Assembly: GCA_028571685.1 (NCBI GenBank)
Contig: CM053156.1
Coordinates: 86,369,049-86,433,048, forward strand
Direction of reading: 5' to 3'
Origin: Heterohyrax brucei
Lineage: Eukaryota > Chordata > Mammalia > Hyracoidea > Procaviidae
DNA: 64,000 nucleotides
Shown: piece after piece, positions 34,680 through 46,259 of the stretch
How positions within the stretch are numbered: position 1 is the stretch's first letter
Layout: the number at the start of each line of letters is the position of its first letter
Position numbers and translations under genes: made by a program
The notes under the pieces: generated by a model
Told to the model about the DNA's origin: nothing
The model's input: only the letters and a program-made list of their open reading frames with translations
Database searches by the model: none

Positions 34680-35250
34680 TCTTATTCTGAAGGCAATGTA
34701 ACTGGGCTCACCACAGGAGGACAGCAGGCGCCCCTCTGCCCACAGCCTCCCCACTGTCCCCTTCCTCTGGCTTGTCGTGGTTAGCTAATCATTGCCGAGG
34801 ATGTTATGCATTTCCCCCAAGCGATGCGCCCTTCCCACAGATCTCTGCTGTGCCTCGCCGCCCCTGGCGACCCGTCCACCTCCACTCTCAGCCCTCACAC
34901 ATGCGCACCTGAAATCCCTAGCCCCTTCTTGTTCTGTCACCAGGACAGACAGGAATTCGTTGTTCTAAACCCTACAGTCTCAGCCGCACGCCAGCAGCTG
35001 GGCGGGTAGAGCGGGAAGTGCCTCGTTGCTGGCTTTGCTGGGTCATGGAACTCGGTCACAGCTCCCCTCACCTGCAGGTCGGCTGAGAGAGGGAGCGCCA
35101 CAGTCCCGCCGCTGTGACCTGGGCTAGTGACGACTCCCTAAATGCTGAAGCCCTCCTTTCCCAAGTTCTCCCATGAGCCCTAACTTGAGGACTTTGAGAC
35201 CTCCCAGAAGAGAACAGAATGCTGAGCAGCATGTTATTTATTTTCATGTA
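34680..35250. other. Unique sequence, nothing recognised
   Basis: No named repeat or exon. Confidence 0.4.
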
Positions 35251-35254
35251 CATT

Positions 35255-35380
35255 TATTTACTCAGCAGTCATCAGCTGAACATCTATTATGTACCAGGCA
35301 CTGAGGTTCCTGCAGAAACCACATCGGTTGTATTTCTCCCAGTGCCAGGTTCAGTGTCTGGCATGTAAGTGATCAGTAAG
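35255..35380 (+). repeat. L2/MIR-type fragment
   Basis: 'gaacatctattatgtaccag' followed by 'gcactgaggttcctgcag' is a standard L2 3' phrase. It leads straight into the tetranucleotide array. Confidence 0.6.
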
Positions 35381-35530
35381 GGTTGGTCGGTCGGTGGGTC
35401 GGTCAATCGGTCAGTCGGATGGATGGATGGACAGACAGACGGGCGGGCGGGCGGGTGGGAGGCTGGATGCGTGGATGGATGCTAGAACGGGTGGCTGGAT
35501 AGATGGAGAAAGGAATGGATGGCTGCATGA
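35381..35530. repeat. Mixed tetranucleotide array
   Basis: Successive runs of GGTC, GGAT, GACA and GGGC, then degenerate GGAT. It probably grew from the repeat-prone L2 3' end. Confidence 0.92.
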
Positions 35531-35539
35531 ATAGAACAC

Positions 35540-36180
35540 AGGCCCCCCTCCCACAGAAGGGCATGATCTGGTAAGTCAGGAACAGCTGCCGTCCCAAAGT
35601 CCACCTGGCTAGTCTTGACTGACACAGTCCTGTACAGCTGCATGGTAGTTACACAGCACTCACGGGAGAGAGAAAAGGAAGCAGCAGAGGAGAGGGGGGA
35701 GGAGGAAGGTGGAGCGTGCCAACCAGTGGGGGTGTTTCAGGCACAGCAGTGGGGGGCCCTTTGGTCACTTGCCCTCAGGACCCCTCAAGCCCAGTAGAAG
35801 GAGCCACGATCATTGTCCCACTTCACTGAGCCCAGGTGGGTTCTACAGAGGCCAATTGACGGGAACTGACATCAGCTGGTTTGGCCAAAGTGTAGCTGGG
35901 ACACAAGTCCTGGGGACATCCACTGCTTTGGTGGGTTCACACTGTAGCCAATCACCAGCAGGCAGATACAGCTTCAGAGTATCTGCCCCACTGTAGCTAC
36001 CCAACTTCACCAAGGGCACCCCACAAGGCTGTGCAGGCACCCCACAGCCTTGGTGTCCACTAATGACAACCTGAGCACCCCTTCTGCATGAGCTCTGTCT
36101 CACACACACTCCCTCCCCCTTAGCACACACCCCTCCAAAACAGGTACATCACCTCAGGTGCAATGGGGATGAGACCTGCC
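35540..36180. other. Unique sequence, nothing recognised
   Basis: A short purine-rich block lies at 35666-35712. Nothing else was recognised. Confidence 0.4.
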
Positions 36181-36184
36181 CTAA

Positions 36185-36345
36185 AACAAAAATACTGTGG
36201 TCAAGTCAATTCCAGCTTATAGAGACCCTGTATGCAGAGTAGAACAGCCCCATGAGTTTCCACAGAGCACCTGGTGGATTTGAACTGCTGACCTTCTAGT
36301 TAGCCGCCGTAGCATTTTAACCACTGCACCACTAGGGCTTTCATA
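36185..36345 (-). repeat. AfroSINE, minus strand
   Basis: It shows 'aaaatactgtggtcaagtca', 'gcacctggtggatttgaact', 'gctgaccttctagttagccg' and 'taaccactgcaccactaggg'. Confidence 0.92.
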
Positions 36346-36349
36346 CCTG

Positions 36350-37510
36350 TCCTAATGGGATCAAATTCTAGGCCACTTTGGACAGGTAGTCATCTATTGA
36401 AAATCCAGGCCAGACCTACACCATGAAAGCCACTCTTGTTTTTAATATCCAAAACAACCAAGCAGGTGGGTGCCACCTGATGTCCCCACGTCACAGCAGC
36501 CTGGCCCCAACCCCAGGTATGCCCATACAAGGTCGGAGCAGGCCGTGGAGCTGTGGGCAGGAATCTGCGGCAACGTTAATCTCCCACTCGGCTGGCAGGA
36601 AGAGAAAAGCAGATTCCAACCAGGGAAGGTTCCACCCCATCAACCTTATATGTTGGAACTGCTCCCCCAGGCTCAACCGGATCACTGGGGGGCTCTGCTT
36701 GACAGCCCGGCTGGTTTCCCACACTGCCAGGTCAGGGTCACTCCCACCTTCCCCACATGCCAAGCACCAAGAAAGAGAGAGTGGGGAAAAGTAGCTTAGA
36801 AATACAGCCCTTCCTTCACCCCTCAGCACTCAGGTTTGACTGGGAGCTGTTGTTAACTAGGGTCTCACAAAGCCCAAGCGCCCCAAGTTGCCTGCTGCGC
36901 TCGCCGGGGTGCGTGCTCACATTTGCAGGGTTGCTAGGGTTCTTCAGCCGTCAGCCAAGAGAGATGTTGCGGGAGCTGCAGGCCACATGAGGGCTCCACG
37001 TCTTCCCTGGGGACCACTTTGCTTTCCACACCACCGGCTCAGCCCTGCACCCCTGTGTCCCTGTTCCCTGTGGGATTCTGCCTGGCTGTCCTCTCAAACC
37101 TGCTCGTGTCTTTCCGATTCACCTGGGTCGCTGCACCCTTCCCTCCCTCTAACCATGCGGAGCCCCACCAGGGTGGGGACCAAGATCTCTCTCCAGCCCA
37201 CCGCAGATCTGCCCCGATGGTTAGGCCAGCTAATTGCCTGGAGGTGTGGCGTGCGGAGGTGCAACTCTGCATCTGTGAACCTTGAGGTCCTCAGGCGGCC
37301 TGGACCTTGTACTTTCTTTAAAATTAATGGAGTCTCCCTCTGAGCCCCCACCTTCAGGGGATCTAGCTGCCCCTGTTGTGACAGGTGGCCTAGGGAGGGG
37401 AGGGGTGGGGGGAGTAAGAAGCTAGGAGAGCTGGCATCCCAGATGAGCTTTCTTTCATGAACTGTTGAGCCTCAGCTAAGTATTTTATCCTCTGCAAGCC
37501 TGGTGCCCTG
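36350..37510. other. Unique GC-richer sequence, nothing recognised
   Basis: Overlapping open frames of up to 151 codons occur on both strands and none shows a domain. Confidence 0.4.
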
Positions 37511-37524
37511 CAGTATAAAGCGAG

Positions 37525-37640
37525 CTGGCACACACATGCACCTGCCTGCACAGACATGCCCATACCTACATACACACGCCCATACATGCACGTGTGCCCA
37601 CATACATGCTCATGTGTGCACATACACATACATGCCCATA
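37525..37640. repeat. CA-rich imperfect array
   Basis: Variants of 'cacacatgcacctgcc' and 'catacatgcacgtgtgcc', about 115 bp. Confidence 0.8.
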
Positions 37641-37694
37641 GAAACAAACAAGACGAAGGGTTACAGCACTTTGTAAACTGAGGCAGAATACTCG

Positions 37695-38135
37695 TTATCG
37701 CCGTTAGCTGCTGTGGAGTCAGCCTCCAGTTCACCCGTGTACGATGGAGGGAAACACTAAACACCGCGCCGGCTGGCACCGTTCCCATGATCAGCTGTGG
37801 ATCCACAGTGTTTGCACAGGCTGACAGAAGTGGATCACCAGGCCTTTCTCTGTCTCTATGTCTCTCTGTCTGTCTTCCTCCCTCTGTCTCTGTGTTTCCT
37901 CCCTCTCTCTTCCACCAGGACATTGTGTAATGTCTACACAGGGCTGCATAATCAAAGGCTTACTAGAGAGACCCTCGTCTGGACGTCCTGCTGGAACCTG
38001 TCCAGCACAATGGCAGAACACCAGCCTCCACGGACAGAGGGGTGGTGGGTTTACATGAGATGCGCTGGCTGGGACTTGAAAGGGGCTCCAGCGTAGCTGC
38101 AAATCCTCCCACTGAACCACCACTGCCCTCAGGGC
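37695..38135 (-). repeat. Composite tRNA-derived SINE with RTE-like tail, expanded
   Basis: This is the second copy of the family at 18088-18415. On the minus strand the tRNA-like head lies at 38060-38135 ('cagtggtggttcagtgggag'). The body has 'ggaggctggtgttctgccat' and 'ctggacaggttccagcagga', then 'aaggcctggtgatccacttc', and the tail ends near 37695 ('cagcagctaacggcgataac'). A pyrimidine-rich stretch (37850-37920) and flank separate body from tail, making it about 110 bp longer than the other copy. Confidence 0.72.
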
Positions 38136-38139
38136 AGAG

Positions 38140-38760
38140 TATAAATACAAACTGTTGGTGCTATTAGTTGCAATGGAAAACTGAAGGTTATTTTTGCATT
38201 CCTGTTTTGGGTTGTGTCTCCGTTGCGTTCCCTCCCCGTAATGACTTCCCTTCAAGAGGTCAGTTCTAGCATCAATTACTGGAAGTCACAGTGAAGGAAC
38301 ACAGTGCATGGCCCAGGAGCCACCCCTGAGTGGAGACTTGCTCTGCAGCACCTCACTGATCCTGCAAAAACCCCTTGGGCTAAGACTCTGTGATGTGATC
38401 CCCATTTCACAGCTGAGAACACTGAGGACCATATGAACAAAGGCTGTGCCTAGGACCATGCTGCAGCTAAGAGCTGGAACCAATATTCGGCCTGGTTTTG
38501 CGTGAAGCCACAACCTGCCCTGCCATCAGGAAGAGGCCAGCGTGAGTGATCTGACAGCAGTTGGAGCTGCAGACCCTCCTTAAGGCTTTCAAACGTGCGC
38601 AACTGTTTTGTTTTGTTGTGGTTTGGGTTTGCAACGCAAAGCATACGAAGCCTGAGGCTGGGCCCACCCGCAGGCTCCAGTCTGCTGTCTCTGCAGTCCT
38701 CAGAAGCCTGGCATGACCGAAGGAGGAAAGATGCTCACTGGGGCCCATCTCCCACATGAC
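38140..38760. other. Unique sequence with a possible MIR relic
   Basis: 'atccccatttcacagctgag' then 'aacactgaggacc' (38398-38430) looks like a reverse MIR core. The rest is unrecognised. Confidence 0.45.
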
Positions 38761-38763
38761 TGG

Positions 38764-38885
38764 AGTCCGTCCGTCCTTCCTTCCTTCCTTCCTTCTCTCA
38801 CCTCCCTTTCCTCCTCCCTTCCTCCCTTCTCCCCTCCCTCCTTCCCTCCTTCTCTCTGCCCTTCTTCGCTCTCCCTCCCTCCCTT
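38764..38885. repeat. Polypyrimidine (TTCC/CTCC)n tract
   Basis: About 120 bp of almost pure C and T on the + strand, with mirror-like segments that could form triplex DNA. Confidence 0.93.
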
Positions 38886-39064
38886 CTTTAAATTCCGGGT
38901 ATGTTTGAAAGGAAGTGTCAAATACTATATTTTATATAAAAGAAATTAATGTAAAAATTCAGGCTTCGAGAAGTTTTGAAGCATTTTTTTAAGACTTTTT
39001 CCAAATTTCCCCTTCTAGGGTTTTACACAATGAAATCAAACCTTTCCAGGATTGCTGAGAAAAC

Positions 39065-39345
39065 TGAATGAGTGAATGAGTAAGTCGGTAAGTAGGTGAA
39101 TAAATGAAGGAGTAAATGTTTGACTGAACGGATAAATGAATGTGTGAATGCATGAATAAGTCAACGTATGAATGAGTATATGAACAAATAAATGTGAGAA
39201 TAAATGAGTGTGTGAACGAGTGAACGTGTGAATAAATGAGTGAATGAGTGAATGAATGAGTCTGTGAATAAATGAATGAGTGACTTATGAATAAACGAGT
39301 GAATGAGTGTGCAAATGAGAGAACAAGTAGATGAGTGAGGAGTGG
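39065..39345. repeat. (TGAA/TGAG)n tetranucleotide array, ~280 bp
   Basis: 'aatgagtgaatgagt' and 'gtgtgaataaatgagtg' variants run for about 280 bp. The array lacks stops on the minus strand, which produces a spurious 260-codon frame. Confidence 0.93.
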
Positions 39346-39702
39346 GTATCTGTGCCTGTCAGCTGGCTTCTCTCCTTTGTCCCCTTGCTGGCCCCCACTC
39401 GGGGTCCCCCGGGCCCTCCCATCATCCTGCTGATACCTCTGAACACTGCTCTGGAGGGGACACGCTCCTGAGAAAATAAGAATCGCCTTCAGGCGGCTCT
39501 GCAGTTTTGTTCCTCTAGTGAACTCTTTTCTTATCCTCGTCCTCGCTACATCCAAACTACAATGTCTTATTTTTCCTCTCTTTGCTGTGGTTGAATTAAC
39601 TGAATTAGAGCACTTGCCCTGGACGATGCTGGGAGATTTTTCGATAGTGAACGCTCCCCTGGAGACCATGGGCGCTCTAATGCTCTCTGCCTGCAGCAGT
39701 GG

Positions 39703-39810
39703 GCTGGCTGCTGGGACACACTCACTCATCTCCTGTGTGTGTGCGGTGGGCTGTAAGCTGCTGAGACACACTCACTTGTCTCCTGTGTGTGTACGGCGGG
39801 CTGTAAGCCT
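39703..39810. repeat. Two-unit ~50-bp tandem duplication
   Basis: 'gctgctgggacacactcact' at about 39706 recurs as 'gctgctgagacacactcact' at about 39757. Both are followed by 'ctcctgtgtgtgt' and 'cgggctgtaagc' or close variants. Confidence 0.85.
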
Positions 39811-39829
39811 TCGTCTGCATTTTCCTTAA

Positions 39830-41800
39830 CTGGGATGTTTGTGCCAGGCCCTGAGCTAGGCGAGGTGCACCCTCGTTGAACAGAGTGACCGGTTCACCCA
39901 GGCAGCCACAGGCCGTGAGGAGTGATTTGCAGTCTCGCCTTCTTTTGCTGAAGCTCTGTCAGACAGAACGTTCATTCGAATGTCCCGTTCCTGCACAAAC
40001 CACACCCTCAGCCCTCGACCCTCAGCCGACGGCAGGGACTGCTCAGACAGGCATACTTGAGTGAGACTGTTGCCGAAATTCACACAAAAGCCGCAGCTTC
40101 TGAACTCTCGGTGGTTAGACGCATCTCCCAGCCTCTTGTCGGTCGCAGGTGGGCTGCGTCCTACCTCAGTTTGTCAAGAAGACAAACCTCTCAGTGACAG
40201 GAAGACAAAAGAGCAAAAAGACATCTCTAGTTCAGACTCTTCATTCTCCTTTCTTGACTCGCCAGAAATGAGTGGTGTCTTTCCTGGCAGGCACTCGCTG
40301 GCGAGCATTCCGGAAACTTCCCCAAATCATCATGCCTCTTCTACTGAAAAAAGGGGGGGGGAGGTTAGGAACAAGAGCATTTAATTGTCACCGGCTGCAG
40401 CCTGATGCCTCTAAATGTTTCAGGGCACCTCAAAATGTCGCATTTATAGATTCCAGTCGTGAAGCGCTGCGTTGGGAGCTCCGGCCAGTGCAGCGGTCGT
40501 GGGCTGAGGCCGGTTTTCCCTCCATGCAAGTTCACATCTGAAAGTGAGTTCATTTGGAAGCTCAAGTGTGGCCTTGGGAAGACAGAAGCCTGAGTTCAAA
40601 CCTGGCCAGACTTCAAGGAAACCTGCTGCCTCCTTCCGTCTTGTACCCTCAAACTCCCAACTTCTAGAGCGGGCCACACCCTAAAGGGGAGGTGGCCGGG
40701 TGATCGTGGAGGAATACGTAATGTCAGAAAGCCTGGTAACACACACTGACAAAGCTATTCCTTCTCAGTCCTTCTGACTGAGCCTGAGAGCTTCTCCCTT
40801 GGGTGCTAGCCCACCTTCAACACCTTCTAACATTGCTACTGCCTGTTTAAGTAAAGAGAGCCATGACAGCATCTAACTGGAATTTAATAACATGAGGGTC
40901 CATTCTGTGTCTTTTCATGACTGTCCACTCCATATGGCAGGCATGGCTGGCTTTCTGTTGTTGACAGTGATCTAAAATGTCCTTTGAAAATCCATGTATG
41001 TTTTGTTTTACTGTGTATACATTTGAAAGCAAAGCTGAAGTCAACAGCAGCCCAGCTAAGGTAGACGGGATGGAAAGACGGGCTCAGGAAAGAGTACAGT
41101 CAATAAAAACATAATCCAGTTGGTTCTGCTATATTCCCATCTCTGCAGCTTATTAAAAAAAAAAATAAAAAAATAAAATGAGTTCCTTTTGCCACATGAT
41201 GGAAAAGTCTGAGCTTCCAGAAGGAAATTCATCAAACCATTCAAAGCGATTCCCCTAGGGAAGAGGCTTGGGCGCAGGGGAAAAACATTCTCTTTCTGCT
41301 TTAAACACATCTGGACTATCTGGATTTTTATGTTGTGCAGAATTAACCCGTTGTTTGATATTCCGGTTTGTTTCCAGACCGATCCTTTGTCTATTGACTT
41401 GGTGATATTTGGGGTTTGCAAAACTTTTCCATTCCCTATGATCAAAATGGAACAAAACAATCTTTTCTTTATCACTTCTGGATTTCCCATCTTGGTCAGG
41501 AAACTCCAATCCCTAGATGACACGCACAGCTTCTAAAATTTCTGGCAATACTATTATTATGATTGCATAACTTGCAATTCTATAGCTCTTCCAAAATTTA
41601 CTTCAGCATATGGTGGAAGATAGAGATCCATTTTCGTCTTGTTCACGTGTTAAAGGGGGCTTTCCACCACACCGGCCCTACTACCACACGGGCTGTAGGC
41701 TGCTTCCTGAGGCGTAAAGGCAGTTACATATCACTAATCCCCCACTAGTGTGACCGTCCCTTTCCAACGCAACAGGGACTGAATTATAGGGCCGTGCAGC
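39830..41800. other. Long repeat-poor stretch
   Basis: Nearly 2 kb without a recognisable transposon, apart from an A-rich run at about 41153-41178. There is no exon that I can support. Low repeat content makes it a candidate for conserved non-coding function. Confidence 0.4.
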
Positions 41801-41809
41801 ACGCAAGGA

Positions 41810-41990
41810 GCCCCGGTTTCCCGGTGGTTAGAGCATTCGGCTGCAAACTGCGGGGTTAGTGGTTCAGACGCACTGGCTGTCCTTCTTGAGACAGATGTGG
41901 CAGCTGTTTCTGTGAAGATGGCAGCCTTGGAAACTCTAGGAGGCAGTTCTGCTCGGGCCTGCAGCGTTGGCACCGAGGTGGTCTCCACTC
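41810..41990 (+). repeat. AfroSINE (long form), tail eroded
   Basis: It shows 'ggagccccggtttcccggtg', 'gagacagatgtggcagctgt', 'gaagatggcagccttggaaa' and 'aggcagttctgctcgggcct'. Confidence 0.88.
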
Positions 41991-41999
41991 TGCAGCAGT

Positions 42000-43045
42000 G
42001 GCCTCAGGCTTTTCGAGCATGCTCTAGCCTCTCAAAGGGGACGTCCCCGTGGCTGTTTTTATTTTTCATGTTTTCTAAGCTATTCTGGGAATTCTGGTCC
42101 TTCCACATGAACTCTAAGGTCATGACTTTATTGGAGTTGAATTACTCTGACAATTTTTAAATAAAACTCTTTTCATTTAAAAGACAGAGAGCGGTGGTTT
42201 GATGCCTCCTTTTTGAACACAAAGAACCAAAACATGCCAGCATCCTGAACAGAAAGTGACACAGGGGGCCCTTGCAAACTCGAACCTGGTCCCCTGGGAG
42301 CACCCCTGGATCCCCCACGTGGGAAGGACTGTGGGGTGATGGGAAGGACCAAGCCTCCCACTCCAGTGGCTCCCTCTTGGCACCCAGCCTCTCCTTACTG
42401 CTCAGGTCAGACAGCACAGCAGGGGTCACTCTGAAGGGAACACTCTGTGACCTGGCCGGGAGCCGACACACTCCTGCTGGAACTCTGTGAAAATGGCGCC
42501 AGCTTGAAGAAGCCTTGCTCTCCTTGTGCAGAAACAGAAGTGGAGCTGGGCTTTCTTGAATTCACTGCACTCGAGACTGCAGCAGGAGTAAACCCCGGGA
42601 AGGCCCGGCAAGGAAAAGGCTGGCTTAGCACATGGGAACACAAAGCGCAGGGCACTCAAGGTACCTGGCTCCCTGTAGGCCAGGTCCCACACTGTGCAAA
42701 AGGCCCTAAAACTCCCCGGTAATCCACAGTCACCCCACTTCACAGACAGGCGATTGCACCTGAGATAGACAGGTTCTTTTTCCTGGCTTCACATAGTTCC
42801 AGTCACGTGGATCAGATCTGTCCAAACCCACGCCAGGGCTTAACACGGGACGAGGAGATCAAGCCACGGGGTACCCTCCCTGAGGAAGACATTCGTCTTT
42901 GCACCATCTTCCTCGCAGGTGAACGCTTAGAACCAGGTGAATCCAATGCTGGCAAACGTATGGACAGAAACAATGCATCCTGCAGGAGATTTGAGGGGAT
43001 CACAGAAATATTTCCTATCTAGATTACGGTTGTGATTATACAACT
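42000..43045. other. Unique sequence, nothing recognised
   Basis: Open frames of 80-105 codons overlap on both strands without recognisable product. Confidence 0.4.
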
Positions 43046-43050
43046 GTGTA

Positions 43051-43614
43051 TGACGACTGTCAGTTAAGTTTACAAACCCATCCTAGAAAAAATGCTACAT
43101 ACCTCACTGCTGAATACAGCTATGGTCCCCTTCAAAGGACACCCACTGGGAAGTTATGCACTGATGCCAGTGCCTAGTTCACGCTTCAAAGCAATTTTGT
43201 AACTCCTTTGCTGGAATGGCCATCAGAGCTATTGTCACATTACCCTGATGTCCTGAATGTCACCAAAATGTCTTCCTTTCAATGTGTCCTTTATCTTTGG
43301 ACAAAGAAAAAATTCATTGGGGGCCAGATTAGGTGAGTAGGGTGGGTGTTCCACTATGGTTATTCGTTTACTGGCTAAAAAGTCCGTCACAGACAACTAG
43401 ACAAGCAAGGTCTTAAATCTGCCACCATGCCACTGTGTGCAATGGCCAAACCAGAAAGAATTCCATAATTGCTTTGAAGGGTGGACTAGGCACTGGCATC
43501 GGTGCACAGCTTCCCAAGGGGAGGACTTCGAAGGTGACCATAGTGACGATATTCAGCAGTGAGGTTTGTAGTGCTTAGAACAGTTGAGTTTGCCGACTTA
43601 ATTGTCAGGCCTGG
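43051..43614 (-). mobile_element. Fold-back mariner derivative, 564 bp, TA-flanked
   Basis: TA dinucleotides flank the element (43049-43050 and 43615-43616). The 27-bp ends match in inverted orientation ('ctgtcagttaagtttacaaa' left; the reverse complement of the right end has 'ctgacaattaagtcggcaaa'). The inverted match continues for about 160 bp. The minus-strand core encodes VEHPPYSPNLAPNEFF (43307-43354), which matches the C-terminal catalytic region of mariner transposase (usual form HPPYSPDLAP-DFF). The expected aspartate is N here and stops occur, so it is inactive. The 5' half of a full element (about 1.3 kb in the family) is missing and replaced by an inverted copy of the 3' end. The same structure recurs at 61507-62052. 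Confidence 0.88.
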
Positions 43615-43616
43615 TA

Positions 43617-44710
43617 TTTGTCCAAACCTGTGGGATTGTGGACAAAAAGTGTAAATTGTTTACACAAATAAATAAAAGTGTGATTTAAGATATTTTTTAA
43701 AAATGAGTCTGAACTGTTTAAGAATCGGATTGAAGCTGCACTGACGACGGAAGGCAGCATCTTCAATCAAACTGAGCAGGAAGATGAGAGCTGCTCCTTC
43801 TAGAAGTTTCCGCATCAAACCTTGTATTTATGCATGACCTCCTGCCACCCTCAGAAATGTCAGCCTTCCCAACACACTGCTCAGCGAAGTTTCGTTGTTG
43901 CACGTTTCCTTTCCTGTGACTCAGATACCTCCTACAGAGAAGAGGATGGCATCAAACAAACCAGCAAAAAGTAAAGTTTGGAGCTCTGGCTTGCCTAACT
44001 TCTTCAAGGTGTGACATCCAATGGACTTGATGAGCCCAGCCCCTCACCACAAAATTTGGTGCAGCATTCTGGGATCAAACTACAATTTCAAAAATAATAT
44101 ATTTTCTGACATCCCCCAAGGAAAAAAATTACCGGTTTCTTCCCTCTAAAAGGATTTAGATGGAATAACATCTGTGTTGAGAATATTGGAATATATTAAA
44201 CTGACAGGCGGTCTCCAAGGCGCTCTGCTCATTAACGTTCTACGCATAAAATTAAAACTTGAAATATATTTTTAAATCCATTTTGAATCATTTAAGCAAT
44301 TCTCCCGCAAAGAAACTATTGTGCTGAAATAATATATTTGGAACTAGGAATATGAAAGCCATTAGAATGTCTTAGGCCCCTGCCTTTCACGGGAAGAAGG
44401 AGAAAATGCTCTCTCTTTGATTTGAAACATGCTCTGTATAAAATATACCCTCCTCCCCACCCCACCCCTAAAAAGACTTTGAAATAACATTAACAGTTTA
44501 ACTTAAACCCACAGGAGGCTGGAGCACCAGGTTGGGTCCTGGAACTTCTGCTTGCATGTGCCTACTGAGCTGGGAAGCAGCTCTGGGATCTCGCAGCAGT
44601 CCAGCTAGGGTGCACCCCCTCCTGGTATCCAGGGCACGCAGGCAGGGAGCCTGAAACCCCAAAGGAGAGAAGAAGAAAGGTACAGAGTCTGGGTTGGCTT
44701 CTCTTTTTTG
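43617..44710. other. AT-rich unique sequence
   Basis: Nothing recognised. Short palindromic AT patches such as 'tgtaaattgtttaca' (43649-43663) are present. Confidence 0.4.
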
Positions 44711-44719
44711 TGAGCTGGA

Positions 44720-44870
44720 GTCCTGGGTGGTAGAAATGGTTAATGAACTCCCCTGGTGACCGAGAGGGTGGTGGTCAGAGTCCACCCACAGGCGCCTCAG
44801 AAGAAAGGCTTGGCAGTCAGCATCCACTGACAACTCCGTGACGTGGGATCAAACTGACAGCAACAGAAAG
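44720..44870 (+). repeat. Diverged AfroSINE (long form)
   Basis: It shows 'ctgggtggtagaaatggtta', 'gaagaaaggcttggcagtca' and 'gatcaaactgacagcaacag'. Confidence 0.72.
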
Positions 44871-44874
44871 GTTA

Positions 44875-45440
44875 GATAGGAATCTTAGGGGTTAGTGAAT
44901 TTATGTTAATGGAGGAAGAACAATTCAAAAAAGGAGCGTGAGAACGGTGGCCCAGCCTGCAGAATGTCACCAGTGTCACCAAGTAGTACATGTAGAAGCT
45001 GCTGAATGATCTGCTGTGTATATTCTCAACAGCAGCAAACAAAAAATATATATATCTTAAAAGTAGACCTCCTACCAGAAGGCAGAGGAGAGGGTGAAGA
45101 AGGGACAGGACATTGTTAGCAGGATATGACACGTACAGAACAGAAAGGAAGAGTCTGCTACACCAGGCAAGGGGACCAGAGGGAACTGCAGCTAGGTGGG
45201 TGTGCAAATTTAACTGAGATTCTATACCATTTTCACTCAACCACAATAAAAAAAAAAGTATAGCTCCTGGAATACAGTTCTGTTCTGACACCTATGGGGT
45301 TGTCATGAGTTGGAACCAACTGGACGACAGCTGGTTTTGTCCAGAGTTCTGCAAACACTGTCACATACAGACAGGATTACCATCTGTCATCTGGTTCTTC
45401 AGGGCAAGCCGGCATGAATCTGTGCTGCAAACTGCAGTGA
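44875..45440. other. Unidentified old repeat-like stretch plus SINE tail relic
   Basis: 44875-45055 reads like the tail of an old interspersed repeat ('gtacatgtagaagctgctga', 'tgtgtatattctcaacagca'), but I cannot name it. A truncated AfroSINE tail lies at 45290-45340. Confidence 0.4.
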
Positions 45441-45444
45441 CTTA

Positions 45445-45840
45445 GTCACCTAGAGTGTTGCCACAACAGAAATATCAGAAGGGGGTGGATTTAACAAACA
45501 GAAATTTACTTTCTCACAGTCAGGAGGCAAGAAGTCAGAATTTGGAGCACCATCTCCAGGCCAAGGCTGTCTGTGTCAACTCTGGAGGAAAGGCTGTGCC
45601 TCTTTGGGCTTCTGCTCCTGGGACACCTTTGTGCAGCTTGGCATCTCCCTTCCCCCATCTCTGCATCTCTCCCTTGCTTGCTTAGTTTCTTTTCGATTTC
45701 AGAAGAGGTTGACTCAAAAACTCATCCTATACCAATCCTTCCTCATTGACATAACAGAGACAACCCATTTCCAAAGAGGTTTATAACCACAAGCATAGGA
45801 ATTAGGATTTACAACTCATTTTGGACAACACAGCGCAGCC
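45445..45840 (-). mobile_element. MaLR/ERVL-type LTR-like element, antisense
   Basis: It shows 'gttgccacaacagaaatatc', 'aacagaaatttactttctca', 'cagtcaggaggcaagaagtc' and 'ggaattaggatttacaactc'. This is the antisense counterpart of the copies at 20745 and 28881. Confidence 0.62.
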
Positions 45841-45894
45841 CCAAACACAGCTTGGCATGTCCCAGCCCCATCCATTCCCTCACCCCCTGTCTCA

Positions 45895-46255
45895 TCCACT
45901 TGCTTAACAGATATTTGTTGGGCACCAGTCAGGTGCTGTCCCCTGGAGACTGATGACTCAGAAGGTTCAGGCATGAGCCAAACAGATGCAGGGGAAGCCA
46001 GAGACCTCAGGATTATCCCTGTGGAAAATGCCACAGGAGGGGAGGGGCGCCATCTGGGCTGGGCTGGGAAGGCTTCCTGGAGGAAGAGACAGCAGAGTTA
46101 CATTCTCAGAGAGAAGGGAAAGAAGGAAAGAGCACTCCAGACACAAGGAAGGGCAAGTGCAAAGGCCCTGAGGTTGGAACTGGCCTGCAGTGTTTCCAAG
46201 ATGGAAACTAGGCCAGCGTGGCTGGAAGACAGGTTAATCCAGGAGACAGTAAGAG
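45895..46255 (+). repeat. L2 LINE fragment
   Basis: 'cagatatttgttgggcacca', then 'agagcactccagacacaagg' and 'gcaagtgcaaaggccctgag' are standard L2 3'-end phrases in order. Confidence 0.8.
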
Positions 46256-46259
46256 AGGG

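Noticed and set aside
37390..37923. 177-codon minus-strand open frame
   Set aside because: It runs through a CA-rich array, a pyrimidine tract and a SINE tail. It has no coherent protein sequence.
39065..39345. CRISPR-like regularly spaced repeats
   Set aside because: These are tetranucleotide microsatellites with no unique spacers, in a mammalian genome.
38989..39771. 260-codon minus-strand open frame
   Set aside because: Most of it translates a (TGAA)n tetranucleotide array (Ser/His/Phe/Ile/Tyr repeats), which simply lacks stops. No domain is visible.
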